A DNA stretch of 64,000 nucleotides from Clostridia bacterium (GTDB lineage: Bacteria > Bacillota > Clostridia > Lachnospirales > Anaerotignaceae): assembly GCA_910575055.1 (NCBI GenBank), contig CAJTDC010000012.1, positions 1-64,000 on the forward strand, in the 5' to 3' direction. A program made the position numbers and the translations under genes. This document shows positions 8,796 through 18,213 of this stretch, piece by piece; positions within the stretch are counted from its first letter, which is position 1; the number at the start of each line of letters is the position of its first letter. Under the pieces are notes generated by a model, which was not told the DNA's origin, did not search any database, and saw only the letters and a list, made by a program, of their open reading frames with translations.

Positions 8796-10034
8796 TTAAA
8801 ATTCAAATTCTACATCTGAAAGTCTTCTTTTGATTTCTTCCATAACTTGTCTTTCTTCTTGTTCACCATATGCTAAAAATGTTACTGTCATTCTAACACA
8901 ATGTTCTACATCATCCCAAGGTACTGTAGAAATACATTTTTCTCTAATAAGATATTGACTAAATTCTTCTCCTGTTTTAAATCTTTCTCCTCCTTTTATC
9001 CCTTTTGGTACTTTAAAATAAAGATAAAATGAGGCTTTGGGTTTTACCGCATCAAAACCTAAACTTCTCAATGTTTCCACAAGCATATCGTGTCTGCGAG
9101 AATATTTTTTATTTGTTTCTTCTGTAATTTCTGTATGTTCCATAGCATATTTACCAGCTAATTGTATTGCAGCAAATTGTCCAGAATCATTATTATCTTT
9201 TACTGTTGCAAATGCTTTTACTGCAAGAGCATTTCCTACTACAAAAGCCATTCTCCAGCCTGTCATATTAAAAGCCTTGCTTAATGAATGAATTTCTATA
9301 CAAACATCTTTTGCTCCTTCTAAAGAAAGTATACTTAATGGCTCTGTGCCGTCAAATGTTAATGCGGCATAAGCTGCATCTTGTACTACTAGTATACTAT
9401 TTTTTTTAGCAAATGCAATGACTTCTTTAAAAAATTCTTTTGTAGCAAAAGCACCTGTAGGATTGTTAGGATAGTTAATATAAAGAAGTTTGGCTTTTTT
9501 TACAACATTTTTAGGAATTTCTTTTAAATCAGGCAAATAATTATTTTCTTTTTTCAAAGGCATATTATAAACTTCTCCACCTAACCATTGTGTCATAGTG
9601 CCCATAACAGGGTAGCCTGGTACTGTCATAAGCGTTATATCTCCAGGATTAATAAAACATTGTGCCATCATAGCAAGAGCAGGTTTAGAGCCAATAGCGT
9701 GACAAATTTCTGTTTCTGGGTCAATTCCCTCTACAGAATATACCTTTTTCATATATTCTGCTGCTGCTTGCTGAAATTCTAATATACCATTATCTGTATA
9801 TCCTCTATTTTCCCATACTGCTGCTTGTTCTGCTAGTGTTCTAACAACACCTTCATCTGCCATAGCATCAGGTTCTCCTACTCCTAAATCAATCATAGCC
9901 ATTTCAGGATGTTCTTGTTCAGCAATACGTCTTGCTCTTTTTATTTTTTCAAATTTATAAATTACTGTATCTTTTCCGAATTTTTTTCCTCCCAATCTTT
10001 CCGCAATCAATTTTTGAATATAACTTTCTTTCAT
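8796..10034 (-). CDS. dapL: LL-diaminopimelate aminotransferase
   Basis: A PLP-dependent class I/II aminotransferase (412 aa) that converts tetrahydrodipicolinate directly to LL-diaminopimelate, bypassing the acylated intermediates. The PLP-binding lysine is in the SLSKAFNMTGWR motif, and the YPNNPTGA and GVGEPD segments are typical of the DapL branch. It is encoded directly after dapF, which makes the meso-diaminopimelate for lysine and peptidoglycan. That neighbour favours DapL over other aspartate-aminotransferase-like enzymes. Confidence 0.92.
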   Translation of the reverse strand: MKESYIQKLIAERLGGKKFGKDTVIYKFEKIKRARRIAEQEHPEMAMIDLGVGEPDAMADEGVVRTLAEQAAVWENRGYTDNGILEFQQAAAEYMKKVYSVEGIDPETEICHAIGSKPALAMMAQCFINPGDITLMTVPGYPVMGTMTQWLGGEVYNMPLKKENNYLPDLKEIPKNVVKKAKLLYINYPNNPTGAFATKEFFKEVIAFAKKNSILVVQDAAYAALTFDGTEPLSILSLEGAKDVCIEIHSLSKAFNMTGWRMAFVVGNALAVKAFATVKDNNDSGQFAAIQLAGKYAMEHTEITEETNKKYSRRHDMLVETLRSLGFDAVKPKASFYLYFKVPKGIKGGERFKTGEEFSQYLIREKCISTVPWDDVEHCVRMTVTFLAYGEQEERQVMEEIKRRLSDVEFEF

Positions 10035-10101
10035 AACAAATTTCCTCCTTCTTTTTTTCGTGAGTATATGTATACAAAATCATATGATTTTGGTTGTTGT
10101 T

Positions 10102-10935
10102 TTATTTTAGCCATATGCCATCAAAACAAAACATTGCTTCTCCTGTCATATAAATATGATTGTCATTTTCGTCCCATTTTATATGCAATGTTCCGCCTAA
10201 AAGTATAACATCTACTTCTCTTTTGCAAATACCATTTCTTACACTTGCTACAAGCGTCGCACAAGCACCTGTACCACAAGCCATTGTTTCTCCTGAACCT
10301 CTTTCCCATACTCTCATTTTTAAATGGGTATCATCTATTACTTGTACAAATTCAATATTTGCTTTATTTGGAAAAAATGGATTGATTTCTAATACACTTC
10401 CGTATTTTTCTACCTCAAAATTATCTGTATTTTCCACATAAGTAACTGCGTGAGGATTTCCCATAGATACACAAGTCATTTCAAATGTTTTTTCTTTTGC
10501 TGAGAGTACTTCTTTTTGTACAAATTCTTTATCGCTTATTGTAGGTATTTTTTTACCTTCAAATATAGGCTCTCCCATATCTACCGTAACCGTATCTACG
10601 ACACCATTTTTAATATGTAATTGTAAATATTTTATGCCAGCCAATGTACTAAGAGAAATAGAAGTTTTATTTGTTAAGCCTCTATCATATACAAACTTTC
10701 CAACGCATCTGCTGGCATTACCACACATTTCTCCCTCTGAACCATCAGCATTAAACATTCTCATATTAAAATCAGCTTCTTCACTTGGCATTATCAAAAC
10801 AATACCATCAGCTCCTACACCAAAATGTCTTTCACTCATTGTTATCGCTAATTGCTGTGGATTTGTTACAGTTTCTTCAAAACAGTTGATATAAATATAA
10901 TCATTTCCGCAGCCTTCCATTTTTGTAAATTTCAA
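10102..10935 (-). CDS. dapF: Diaminopimelate epimerase
   Basis: Interconverts LL- and meso-diaminopimelate without a cofactor using two cysteines: Cys71 in the MCGNA motif and Cys220 in ACGTGAC. The protein is 277 aa. The start is taken as the TTG at 10933-10935, because this gives the family's normal N-terminus (M-KFTKMEGCGNDY) and an AAGGGAG site 8 nt upstream. The alternative GTG three codons earlier directly abuts that site. It is followed 67 nt later by dapL, and the two form a lysine/peptidoglycan operon. Confidence 0.95.
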   Translation of the reverse strand: MKFTKMEGCGNDYIYINCFEETVTNPQQLAITMSERHFGVGADGIVLIMPSEEADFNMRMFNADGSEGEMCGNASRCVGKFVYDRGLTNKTSISLSTLAGIKYLQLHIKNGVVDTVTVDMGEPIFEGKKIPTISDKEFVQKEVLSAKEKTFEMTCVSMGNPHAVTYVENTDNFEVEKYGSVLEINPFFPNKANIEFVQVIDDTHLKMRVWERGSGETMACGTGACATLVASVRNGICKREVDVILLGGTLHIKWDENDNHIYMTGEAMFCFDGIWLK

Positions 10936-10974
10936 AAAAAACACTCCCTTTTTATGTAACTTTTTATCGTATGC

Positions 10975-10990
10975 GGGGCAGTATTGCCCC
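10975..10990 (-). terminator. Short GC hairpin after the DUF378 gene
   Basis: A 6-bp stem (GGGGCA at 10975-10980 with TGCCCC at 10985-10990) has a 4-nt loop but no T-run on the minus strand. It may be a weak terminator or an mRNA-stabilising hairpin between the DUF378 gene and dapF. Confidence 0.35.
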
Positions 10991-11000
10991 TAAAACCATA

Positions 11001-11210
11001 TCATCGTGATGATGTTGATGATATACCTTTATAAAATGTTAATGCGTATATTCCTGCTAGTCCTACCACTGCAAATATAATTCTTGCAATCCAGAAAAAA
11101 GCACCGCCAAATATAGATGTTACTAAATCAAATCCAAAAAATCCTATTAGTCCCCAGTTTAATGCACCTATGATAACTAATGTTAATACTATCCAGTTGA
11201 TATTTTTCAT
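11001..11210 (-). CDS. DUF378 family small membrane protein
   Basis: A 69-residue protein with two hydrophobic segments: roughly residues 6-28, containing the characteristic ALNWGLIGFF motif, and residues 33-58. The motif and size identify the DUF378 (YuzA-like) family, whose function is unknown. The start ATG at 11208-11210 follows a perfect AAAGGAGG site; a longer reading is unsupported. It sits between the M16 peptidase gene and dapF and may be transcribed with either. Confidence 0.85.
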   Translation of the reverse strand: MKNINWIVLTLVIIGALNWGLIGFFGFDLVTSIFGGAFFWIARIIFAVVGLAGIYALTFYKGISSTSSR

Positions 11211-11292
11211 AGATACAACCTCCTTTAGAAAATAATAAATAAGTGCTAGCGGTTTTCCGCACAATTATCTTTTCCAAAGTCATTCAATATTA

Positions 11293-12555
11293 TTAGAAAG
11301 TATTTTCCAATGCTTTTTCTAAACAGACACTTTTAATATTTCCTACTATAGAAACACTCATATTTTGTTTTATAAATATTTTTTCTATTACATTTTGTAT
11401 ATCTTCTGCTGTTATTTCTTCGATTTGTTGTAATATTTCTTCTGTGTCTTGTACAAATCCTCTCAAAAGTACAGAAGCACCAGAAGCAGTCATTAAATTA
11501 ACGGTACTTTCTTGTCCTATAATAAAATTGCTAATCATCTGTTCTTTAGTTACATCAATTAATTTTTGTGAAAGTTTATTTTGTTTTAATGTTTTGATTT
11601 CTTCAAATATCAACTCTATCACTTTTTCTGTTTGATTAGGGTTCATACCTGCATAAATAGCAAATAAACCACTATCGACATAAGCAGAAGTATAACTGTA
11701 TATAGTATATGTTAATCCATTTTCTTCTCTTACTTTTTGGAATAAACGAGAACTCATACCTCCACCAAATATAGTATTAAATACTGCTAAAGCATATTTT
11801 TGAGGGTGATCTCTTTCTAATGATGGAAAAGCCATACATAAATGTACTTGTTCAATATCTTTTTCTCTTTTTACAATTTTAGGCGTATATATTGTTTTGG
11901 TATCATAATATACAAAATTACTTTTTCTTTTCCACTGACCTAATGTTTTATTTAATTTTGAAAACATTTCTTCTGTATCAAAATGTCCTGCTACTGAAAC
12001 AACTGTATTTTCTGTATGATAACGCTTTTCGAAAAAATCTTTCATATTTTCTGTATGAAATTTTGAAATACTTTCTACAGTACCTAATATAGGTTGTCCT
12101 AAACTGCTGTCTTTCCATATTGCTTCTTGTAAACTATCATGTACTAGTTCTTCTGGTGCATCTTCATACATATTGATTTCTTCTATTATGACATTTCTTT
12201 CTCTTTCAATATCTTTTTGTGCAAAGCGAGAATGTAAAAACATATCACTTATGACATCTAATGCTCTGTCAAAATGCTTATCTAATACTCTTGTATGATA
12301 GCAAGTATATTCTTTTGTAGTATAAGCATTAATTTGCCCTCCAACAGCGTCCATTTCTTCTGCAATTTGTTTTGCAGTTCTATTTTCTGTTCCTTTAAAA
12401 AGCATATGTTCTATAAAATGTGACATACCATTATTTTCTGGTTTTTCATTACGAGAACCATTTCTTACCCATATACCAAAAGAAATACTTCTGACATAAT
12501 CAATTTCTTCTAATACTACTCTAACACCATTATCTAATCTTTTTATATTTACCAT
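11293..12555 (-). CDS. mlpA: M16 family zinc peptidase (MlpA/YmxG-like processing protease)
   Basis: A pitrilysin-type metallopeptidase of 420 aa. The inverted zinc motif HFIEH (HxxEH) near residue 56, with the distal glutamate region around EERNVIIEEI, shows an active catalytic N-terminal half; the C-terminal half is the inactive M16 domain. The start is the ATG at 12553-12555 with an AGGAG site. It follows pnpA, as in Bacillus, where the mlpA/ymxG gene lies next to pnpA. The cellular substrate is not established. Confidence 0.88.
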   Translation of the reverse strand: MVNIKRLDNGVRVVLEEIDYVRSISFGIWVRNGSRNEKPENNGMSHFIEHMLFKGTENRTAKQIAEEMDAVGGQINAYTTKEYTCYHTRVLDKHFDRALDVISDMFLHSRFAQKDIERERNVIIEEINMYEDAPEELVHDSLQEAIWKDSSLGQPILGTVESISKFHTENMKDFFEKRYHTENTVVSVAGHFDTEEMFSKLNKTLGQWKRKSNFVYYDTKTIYTPKIVKREKDIEQVHLCMAFPSLERDHPQKYALAVFNTIFGGGMSSRLFQKVREENGLTYTIYSYTSAYVDSGLFAIYAGMNPNQTEKVIELIFEEIKTLKQNKLSQKLIDVTKEQMISNFIIGQESTVNLMTASGASVLLRGFVQDTEEILQQIEEITAEDIQNVIEKIFIKQNMSVSIVGNIKSVCLEKALENTF

Positions 12556-12623
12556 AATTATTCTCCTATTAAAACGAATTAGCATTAGCATAGGCATTTT
12601 TTTAATATTTATACATAATAATA

Positions 12624-12670
12624 GGGTTGCAACAATAGACAGAAATTTTCTGTCTTTTTGTATACAACCC
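12624..12670 (-). other. Nested hairpin between pnpA and the M16 peptidase gene
   Basis: An outer pair (GGGTTG at 12624-12629 with CAACCC at 12665-12670) encloses an inner near-perfect palindrome (GACAGAAA at 12638-12645 with TTTCTGTC at 12647-12654). The T-run lies on the plus-strand side, so on the transcribed minus strand this looks more like a processing or stabilising hairpin than a terminator. Confidence 0.5.
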
Positions 12671-12693
12671 CATTGTTGTTATGCCATTATCTA

Positions 12694-14805
12694 CTATTTA
12701 TCTGCATCTTTTACAGAAAGATTTAATCTGCCTTGATTGTCAATTTCAAGCAATTTTACTCTCACAGCATCTCCTACAGAAACAACATCTTCTACTTTTG
12801 CTACTCTTTGTGGAGATAATTTTGAAATATGAACAAGGCCTTCTTTTCCTGGTGCAATTTCAACAAAAGCACCAAATGCCATCAGTCTCGTTACAATTCC
12901 TTTATATGTTTTTCCTGGTTCTGGCTCCATTACAATGCCAGAAATCATTTCAATCGCTTTTTGAATATCATCTGTATTTTTACCTTTTATAAATATTCTA
13001 CCATCATCTTCTGTATCAATTTCACAGTTTGTTTCTTCTATAATCTTTTTAATTACTTTTCCTCTTGTTCCAATCACTTCTGCAATTTTATCCACATCAA
13101 TAGTCATAGTTGCAATTTTAGGAGCATATGGAGAAAGTTCTTTTCTAGGTTCTGCAATCGCTTTTGCCATAACTTCATCTAATATATAAGCTCTTGCTCT
13201 GCCTGTTTGTGCAAAAGCCTGTTCTATCATTTCAAATGTTAAACCTTTTATTTTCATATCCATTTGAATTGCTGTAATACCTTTATGTGTTCCCGCTACT
13301 TTAAAGTCCATATCTCCAAAGAAGTCTTCTAATCCTTGAATATCTGTAATTTCTATAAAATCATCATCTGTTTCTCCTGTTACAAGTCCAACTGAAATAC
13401 CAGCTACAGGACGCTTAATAGGCACACCTGCTGCCATAAGAGATAATGTAGAACCACATATACTTGCCTGAGAAGTAGAACCATTAGAGCTCAATATATC
13501 AGAAACCAATCTAATCGCATATGGAAATTCTTCTTCACTTGGTATTACTGGAAGTAATGCTCTTTCTGCCAAAGCACCATGTCCAATTTCACGACGTCCT
13601 GGCCCTCTGGACGATTTTGCTTCTCCTACTGAAAATCCTGGAAAATTATAGTGATGAATATATCTCTTATAAGTTTCTGTTTCATCTAATCCATCTAGTT
13701 TTTGCATTTCTGCAATAGCACCCAATGTAGTAACGGTTAATGCTTGTGTTTGTCCTCTTGAAAACAAAGCAGAACCGTGTACCCTTGGTAAAACATCAAC
13801 TTCTGCAGAAAGAGGTCTGATTTCTTCAATGCCACGACCATCAGGACGTTTATGCTCTCTCAATATCATTCTTCTTACTGTATTTTTTTCAAACTTGTAA
13901 ATTGTTTCATCAATCAATGTAACAATATCTGTTTCTTCTCCTACTTCTGCTATCAATTTTTCTGTAAGATTTTCATTTACTTCCTCTGTAATTGCTTTTA
14001 TTTTTGCATCTCTGTCTTGTTTCTTTTCTGCATAAACTGCCTCTTCCATACGAGCATCTGTAATATATTCACGAATGATATTGTAAACATTTTCTGGAAT
14101 AATATGTTCTTCATAAGGTGCTTTTTGTTTTCCTTCTTTTTCTACAATTTCTTCTATCCATTTTACAATTTTTCCATTTTCTTCGTGTGCAAGACGAATT
14201 GCTTTCATCATTAAATCATCTGAAATTTCATAAGCTCCTGCTTCTATCATCATTACTTTATCTTTTTTAGAAGATACTGTTAGTGACAAAAGTGTTGTTT
14301 CTTTTTGTTCTGCTGTAGGATTGACAACCAGTTCTCCATCACAATAGCCAATATTAACAGAACCTACTGGGTCAGTAAATGGAATATCAGAAATATTCAA
14401 TGCTAAAGCTGCACCAATCATAGCAGTAACTTCTGGTGAACAATCTTGGTCTACTGCCATTACTGTTGCAACAATGCTGACATCATTTCTGTAATCCTTT
14501 GGAAAAAGAGGTCTCATAGGTCTATCAATACATCTAGAAGTTAATATTGCTTTTTCAGAAGGTCTGCCCTCTCTTTTAATAAAACCTCCTGGTATTTTTC
14601 CTACAGAATAAAGTCTTTCTTCATAATCAATACTTAATGGAAAAAAGTCAATACCTTCTCTTGGTTTTTCAGATGCAGTTGCTGTTACTAATACAACCGT
14701 TTCTCCATAACGGAGTAATACAGCACCATTTGCTAACTCTGCTACTCTGCCAATTTCAGCAGTCAATGTTCTGCCTGCTAATTCCATAGTATAGCTTCTA
14801 TACAT
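12694..14805 (-). CDS. pnp: Polyribonucleotide nucleotidyltransferase (PNPase)
   Basis: A phosphorolytic 3'-5' exoribonuclease (703 aa). The order is the usual one: two RNase PH domains separated by a helical region, a KH domain (IGTRGKVIKKI near residue 565), and a C-terminal S1 domain ending at residue ~700. The catalytic GSTSQASICGSTLSLM region is intact. It starts at the ATG with an AAAGGAG site. It lies directly after rpsO, and a long hairpin in the rpsO-pnp spacer resembles the arrangement in which PNPase controls its own messenger after RNase III cleavage in E. coli. Confidence 0.97.
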   Translation of the reverse strand: MYRSYTMELAGRTLTAEIGRVAELANGAVLLRYGETVVLVTATASEKPREGIDFFPLSIDYEERLYSVGKIPGGFIKREGRPSEKAILTSRCIDRPMRPLFPKDYRNDVSIVATVMAVDQDCSPEVTAMIGAALALNISDIPFTDPVGSVNIGYCDGELVVNPTAEQKETTLLSLTVSSKKDKVMMIEAGAYEISDDLMMKAIRLAHEENGKIVKWIEEIVEKEGKQKAPYEEHIIPENVYNIIREYITDARMEEAVYAEKKQDRDAKIKAITEEVNENLTEKLIAEVGEETDIVTLIDETIYKFEKNTVRRMILREHKRPDGRGIEEIRPLSAEVDVLPRVHGSALFSRGQTQALTVTTLGAIAEMQKLDGLDETETYKRYIHHYNFPGFSVGEAKSSRGPGRREIGHGALAERALLPVIPSEEEFPYAIRLVSDILSSNGSTSQASICGSTLSLMAAGVPIKRPVAGISVGLVTGETDDDFIEITDIQGLEDFFGDMDFKVAGTHKGITAIQMDMKIKGLTFEMIEQAFAQTGRARAYILDEVMAKAIAEPRKELSPYAPKIATMTIDVDKIAEVIGTRGKVIKKIIEETNCEIDTEDDGRIFIKGKNTDDIQKAIEMISGIVMEPEPGKTYKGIVTRLMAFGAFVEIAPGKEGLVHISKLSPQRVAKVEDVVSVGDAVRVKLLEIDNQGRLNLSVKDADK

Positions 14806-14836
14806 AAAAAATCTCCTTTACATAAATCTTTTTTCG

Positions 14837-14900
14837 CACTATAGACCTTCAGCTTCATCAACATAAATAACTATGTTTGCAAAGCTGGAAATCTATAGTG
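14837..14900 (-). promoter_or_regulatory. Long interrupted hairpin in the pnp leader
   Basis: Three nested stems line up: CACTATAGA (14837-14845) with TCTATAGTG (14892-14900), CAGCTT (14850-14855) with AAGCTG (14882-14887), and AACATA (14860-14865) with TATGTT (14872-14877). There is no U-run, so it is better read as an RNase III-type processing or autoregulation element than as a terminator. Confidence 0.6.
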
Positions 14901-14925
14901 ACGCTTCTCATTTTGATAATAGAAT

Positions 14926-14947
14926 AGAGAGGAAAATTCTCCTCTCT
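14926..14947 (-). terminator. Partial terminator after rpsO
   Basis: An 8-bp stem (AGAGAGGA at 14926-14933 with its complement at 14940-14947) sits 14 nt after the rpsO stop, followed by moderately T-rich sequence. It probably gives partial termination ahead of pnp. Confidence 0.55.
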
Positions 14948-14961
14948 ACTCTTATCATTTT

Positions 14962-15225
14962 TTACTTTCTTAATCCTAAATTACTAATCAATTCACGATA
15001 TTTTTCAATATCATTATCTTTTAAGTAATTCAAAAGACCACGTCTTTGACCAACCATTTTCAAAAGGCCACGTCTAGAATGATGGTCTTTTTTATGTGTT
15101 TTTAAATGGTCTGTCAATAATGTAATTCTTGCTGTTAACAACGCAATCTGTACTTCTGGTGAGCCTGTATCAGATGGTGTTCTTCCATATTTTTGTATAA
15201 TTTCTTGTTTGTTAATTGCTGGCAT
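14962..15225 (-). CDS. rpsO: 30S ribosomal protein S15
   Basis: S15 (87 aa) binds the central domain of 16S rRNA early in 30S assembly. The [13 protein letters not shown] and [12 protein letters not shown] segments are diagnostic, and the length is standard. The start is the ATG at 15223-15225 after an AAGGAGG site. It has its own promoter just after ribF and is followed by pnp. Confidence 0.98.
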   Translation of the reverse strand: MPAINKQEIIQKYGRTPSDTGSPEVQIALLTARITLLTDHLKTHKKDHHSRRGLLKMVGQRRGLLNYLKDNDIEKYRELISNLGLRK

Positions 15226-15327
15226 AATAAAAAGCCTCCTTAAAATAATAATAATGTTTCGTATCTCCAAAAGCTAAGTAAATGGTCGGAGCTTCCAAAT
15301 ACTGGGCATTGGTTTTACAGCTTCTTT

Positions 15328-15356
15328 AGTGTATCATATTTTTTAATGCTTGACAA
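15328..15356 (-). promoter_or_regulatory. rpsO promoter
   Basis: On the minus strand TTGTCA (15351-15356) and TACACT (15328-15333) are 17 bp apart. The ~95-nt leader that follows can form small hairpins. It could carry an S15-binding site as in other rpsO leaders, but I cannot assign one. Confidence 0.6.
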
Positions 15357-15376
15357 GTCTGTTTCTATAAATATCA

Positions 15377-16324
15377 TTATTTTTCACGCCAAATATCATA
15401 TTCTTTGGAAGCAAAATATTGTTTTGCACTTTCTGCATCTCTTTCCATTTGTTCACGTAATGCTTCTACAGAAGGAAATTTCTGTTCTTCTCTTATAAAT
15501 TTAAAAAAATACGTTTGTATTGTTTCTCCATAAACCATTTTTTTAAAATCAAAAAGGTATGTTTCTACTACTTTTGTTGTTCCGTCAACAGTAGGATTTT
15601 TTCCAATATTTGTTACTCCATAATATAATTTACCATCGTGAAGTGTTTTAGTAGCATAAACACCATTAGGCGGAAACAATTTTTTAGTATGTGCTTTTAT
15701 ATTAACAGTAGGAAAACCTATTGTTCTGCCTAACTTTTTGCCTTGTGCTACTTCTCCTAATATAAAATAAGGAGAAATTAACATACGATTTGCTTCTTCT
15801 AAATTTTTATCTTTTAAACATTGACGTATTCTTGTACTGCTTACTCTATCCCCTTCAAATAATACAGAAGGCACATAAATTACTTTTACGCCTCTTTGTT
15901 CTCCTAGCACTTTTAAAAGTTCATAATCTCCAGATTGATTTTTTCCAAATTTATAATTTTCTCCTACAATAAGCACTTTACAATTTAATTGTTCAAATAT
16001 TAAATTACAAGCAAATTCTTCTGGTGTCATAGAGGAAAATTCTTTATCAAAAGGATATTCAATATAAATATCTACTCCCATTTTTTCCATCATATACTTT
16101 TTTTCAGAAGGTGCCATAACAAGTGCAAAATCTGGTTTTCTTCCAAAAACAAACATAGGATGAGGAGAAAAAGATAATACAACACTTTTTAAATCTTCTT
16201 CTTTTGCAAATTGTTTTGTCAAACGAATTAAAGCTCTATGTCCCATATGCAATCCGTCAAAATTGCCTATTGTGACTGCTGTAGGCTGTTGCTGTGTAAT
16301 ATTTGTATCTGTAATATGTTTCAT
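15377..16324 (-). CDS. ribF: Bifunctional riboflavin kinase / FAD synthetase
   Basis: Makes FMN from riboflavin and then FAD (315 aa). The N-terminal FAD synthetase domain carries the nucleotidyltransferase motif GNFDGLHMGH (residues 20-29). The C-terminal flavokinase domain carries GRTIGFPTVNI. The start is the ATG at 16322-16324 with an AAAGGAG site. It follows truB by 11 nt in the infB operon, the normal neighbour in Firmicutes. Confidence 0.96.
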   Translation of the reverse strand: MKHITDTNITQQQPTAVTIGNFDGLHMGHRALIRLTKQFAKEEDLKSVVLSFSPHPMFVFGRKPDFALVMAPSEKKYMMEKMGVDIYIEYPFDKEFSSMTPEEFACNLIFEQLNCKVLIVGENYKFGKNQSGDYELLKVLGEQRGVKVIYVPSVLFEGDRVSSTRIRQCLKDKNLEEANRMLISPYFILGEVAQGKKLGRTIGFPTVNIKAHTKKLFPPNGVYATKTLHDGKLYYGVTNIGKNPTVDGTTKVVETYLFDFKKMVYGETIQTYFFKFIREEQKFPSVEALREQMERDAESAKQYFASKEYDIWREK

Positions 16325-16335
16325 GATTGACTCCT

Positions 16336-17241
16336 TTAAAGTAATATTTTTAAAGGCTTCATACATAGCCCATTTTTCTCTGTTATAATTTCATATATAC
16401 CAATTAGTGTATTATTACTGTCATATCCTAAAATGATTTTTCCTTGTGTAATATTTCCTTCTATCTGTTCAAAAAAAGGTTCATAAATTTTATTTCCATT
16501 ATATAATAATTTATTTCCTTTTGGAGATACTACAATACTATCATATTGTTTTAGTGCCTTCTCTAAAGGGAGCAATACTTTTTGTAATTCATTTTTTTCT
16601 GCTAGTTCTTTTAATTTCTCTAATGTAACAGCAGTATCTAATGAAAACATACCTGAAGAAGTTCTTAATAGAGAACCCATATGTGCACCGCAGCCCAATT
16701 TTTTTCCAATATCTGCACAAAGTGTTCTAATATATGTTCCTTTAGAACAAACAACTTCTATTTCAAATTGGTTAGGTGGCATAAATTTTGTAATGCAAAT
16801 ATTAAATATTGTAATTTCTCTTTGTTTTCTTTCTATTTCCTTTCCTTCTCTTGCTAATTCATATAATTTTTTACCATTTACTTTAATAGCAGAATACATA
16901 GGTGGAATTTGATAATAAGTACCTAAAAAAGAATGTACTGTTTCTTTTATTTTTTGCTGTTCAAATAACACTTCTTTTTGTTGTAATATTTCACCAGAAG
17001 CATCTTCTGTTGTTGTGGTTATACCCAATACTACAATAGCTTTATAACTTTTTTTGCCATTCATAATATAATCAGCTAACTTTGTGCCCTTTCCCACACA
17101 AATAGGTAATACACCTTCTGCATCAGGGTCTAATGTACCTGTATGTCCTACTTTTTTCTGTTGTATAATTTTACGCACTACTGCAACAACATCGTGAGAA
17201 GTAAATCCTTTTTGTTTATAAATATTGAAAATACCATCCAT
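16336..17241 (-). CDS. truB: tRNA pseudouridine-55 synthase
   Basis: Isomerises U55 in the T-loop of tRNAs. The catalytic Asp38 is in the GHTGTLDPDAEGVL motif, and the protein is 301 aa with the usual C-terminal PUA-like extension. It lies between nrnA and ribF in the infB operon. Confidence 0.97.
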   Translation of the reverse strand: MDGIFNIYKQKGFTSHDVVAVVRKIIQQKKVGHTGTLDPDAEGVLPICVGKGTKLADYIMNGKKSYKAIVVLGITTTTEDASGEILQQKEVLFEQQKIKETVHSFLGTYYQIPPMYSAIKVNGKKLYELAREGKEIERKQREITIFNICITKFMPPNQFEIEVVCSKGTYIRTLCADIGKKLGCGAHMGSLLRTSSGMFSLDTAVTLEKLKELAEKNELQKVLLPLEKALKQYDSIVVSPKGNKLLYNGNKIYEPFFEQIEGNITQGKIILGYDSNNTLIGIYEIITEKNGLCMKPLKILL

Positions 17242-17251
17242 AATTTTCCCC

Positions 17252-18211
17252 TTAAAACAACTCTGCTATTTTTAACTGTATATTATGCCACGCTTGTTCT
17301 ATTGTACTGTAAATGGTGCAACCTGCTGCCTTGATATGGCCCCCACCACCAAAATTTTGAGCTAATTTACAAACATCAAATCCATCTTCTCCTCTAAAAC
17401 TTGCTTTTACTTCATTTTCTCCTTTTTGGTAAATGAAACAAGCAATTTTAATGCCTTCTACTCCTTTTATAAAATTAACAACACTATCTACTTCTTTGCT
17501 TGTACCACAACATTGTTCTATATCCTGTTGTGTCAAAAAAGTATAAATGACATTTCCATTAAAATATTTTTCTGCTTTTTCAAAAGCTCTACCTAATAAT
17601 TTTAATTCTGAAAAAGTTCTATTGTCAAAAAATGTAGTATAAATTTTATTTGCGGGAATAGAATATGTCATCAGTTCTGCTGCTGCTGTCATTGTCATAG
17701 GGCTTGTAGAACTATGGCGAAAACCTGCTGTGTCATAAAGTATTCCTGCATAAAGGGCAGAAGCAATTTGTTGATTAAATATAGCATCATCTCTTAAATA
17801 TTGATATATAATTTCTGATGTAGAGGAAGCATCACTATTTACATAATTATATTGACCAAAATAAGTATTGCTAATATGATGGTCAATATTTATTTTTTGC
17901 CTTGCTTTATCAAAAATTTGCTGTGCTTCTCCTAAACGTTGTTTATCTCCACTATCTAATGCTATAAAAGCATCAAATGCTGTATTACTATAATTTTCTT
18001 TTGGTAATAACAAATTTTTATCTGCAATGATATCATATTTATTTGAAAATTCTTCTAATATAACAGATACATTTTTTCCTTGTTTCTGTAAAGCATAGGC
18101 AAGAGCAAAGCAAGCACCTACTGCATCGCCATCAGGGTTTTGATGTCCCCCAATGGCAATACTTTGGCAATACTGTAATGCTTCTTTTATTTCTTCAAAT
18201 GTATTATTCAT
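17252..18211 (-). CDS. nrnA: DHH-family phosphoesterase (NrnA-like oligoribonuclease / pAp phosphatase)
   Basis: A 319-residue DHH/DHHA1 protein. Metal-binding motifs are NPDGDAVG near residue 24, DSGD near 87 and DHH near 115. The DHHA1 domain ends in GGGGHIKAAG. In Firmicutes such enzymes degrade nanoRNAs and pAp (NrnA), while some members cleave cyclic dinucleotide products (pGpG/pApA). There is no PAS or GGDEF region, so it is not GdpP. Its place between rbfA and truB in the infB operon matches NrnA-type genes. Confidence 0.88.
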   Translation of the reverse strand: MNNTFEEIKEALQYCQSIAIGGHQNPDGDAVGACFALAYALQKQGKNVSVILEEFSNKYDIIADKNLLLPKENYSNTAFDAFIALDSGDKQRLGEAQQIFDKARQKINIDHHISNTYFGQYNYVNSDASSTSEIIYQYLRDDAIFNQQIASALYAGILYDTAGFRHSSTSPMTMTAAAELMTYSIPANKIYTTFFDNRTFSELKLLGRAFEKAEKYFNGNVIYTFLTQQDIEQCCGTSKEVDSVVNFIKGVEGIKIACFIYQKGENEVKASFRGEDGFDVCKLAQNFGGGGHIKAAGCTIYSTIEQAWHNIQLKIAELF

Positions 18212-18213
18212 TT

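Noticed and set aside
15240-15327. S15-binding leader of rpsO
   Set aside because: Small hairpins can be drawn, but none matches a known S15 site that I can name, so it is only mentioned with the promoter.
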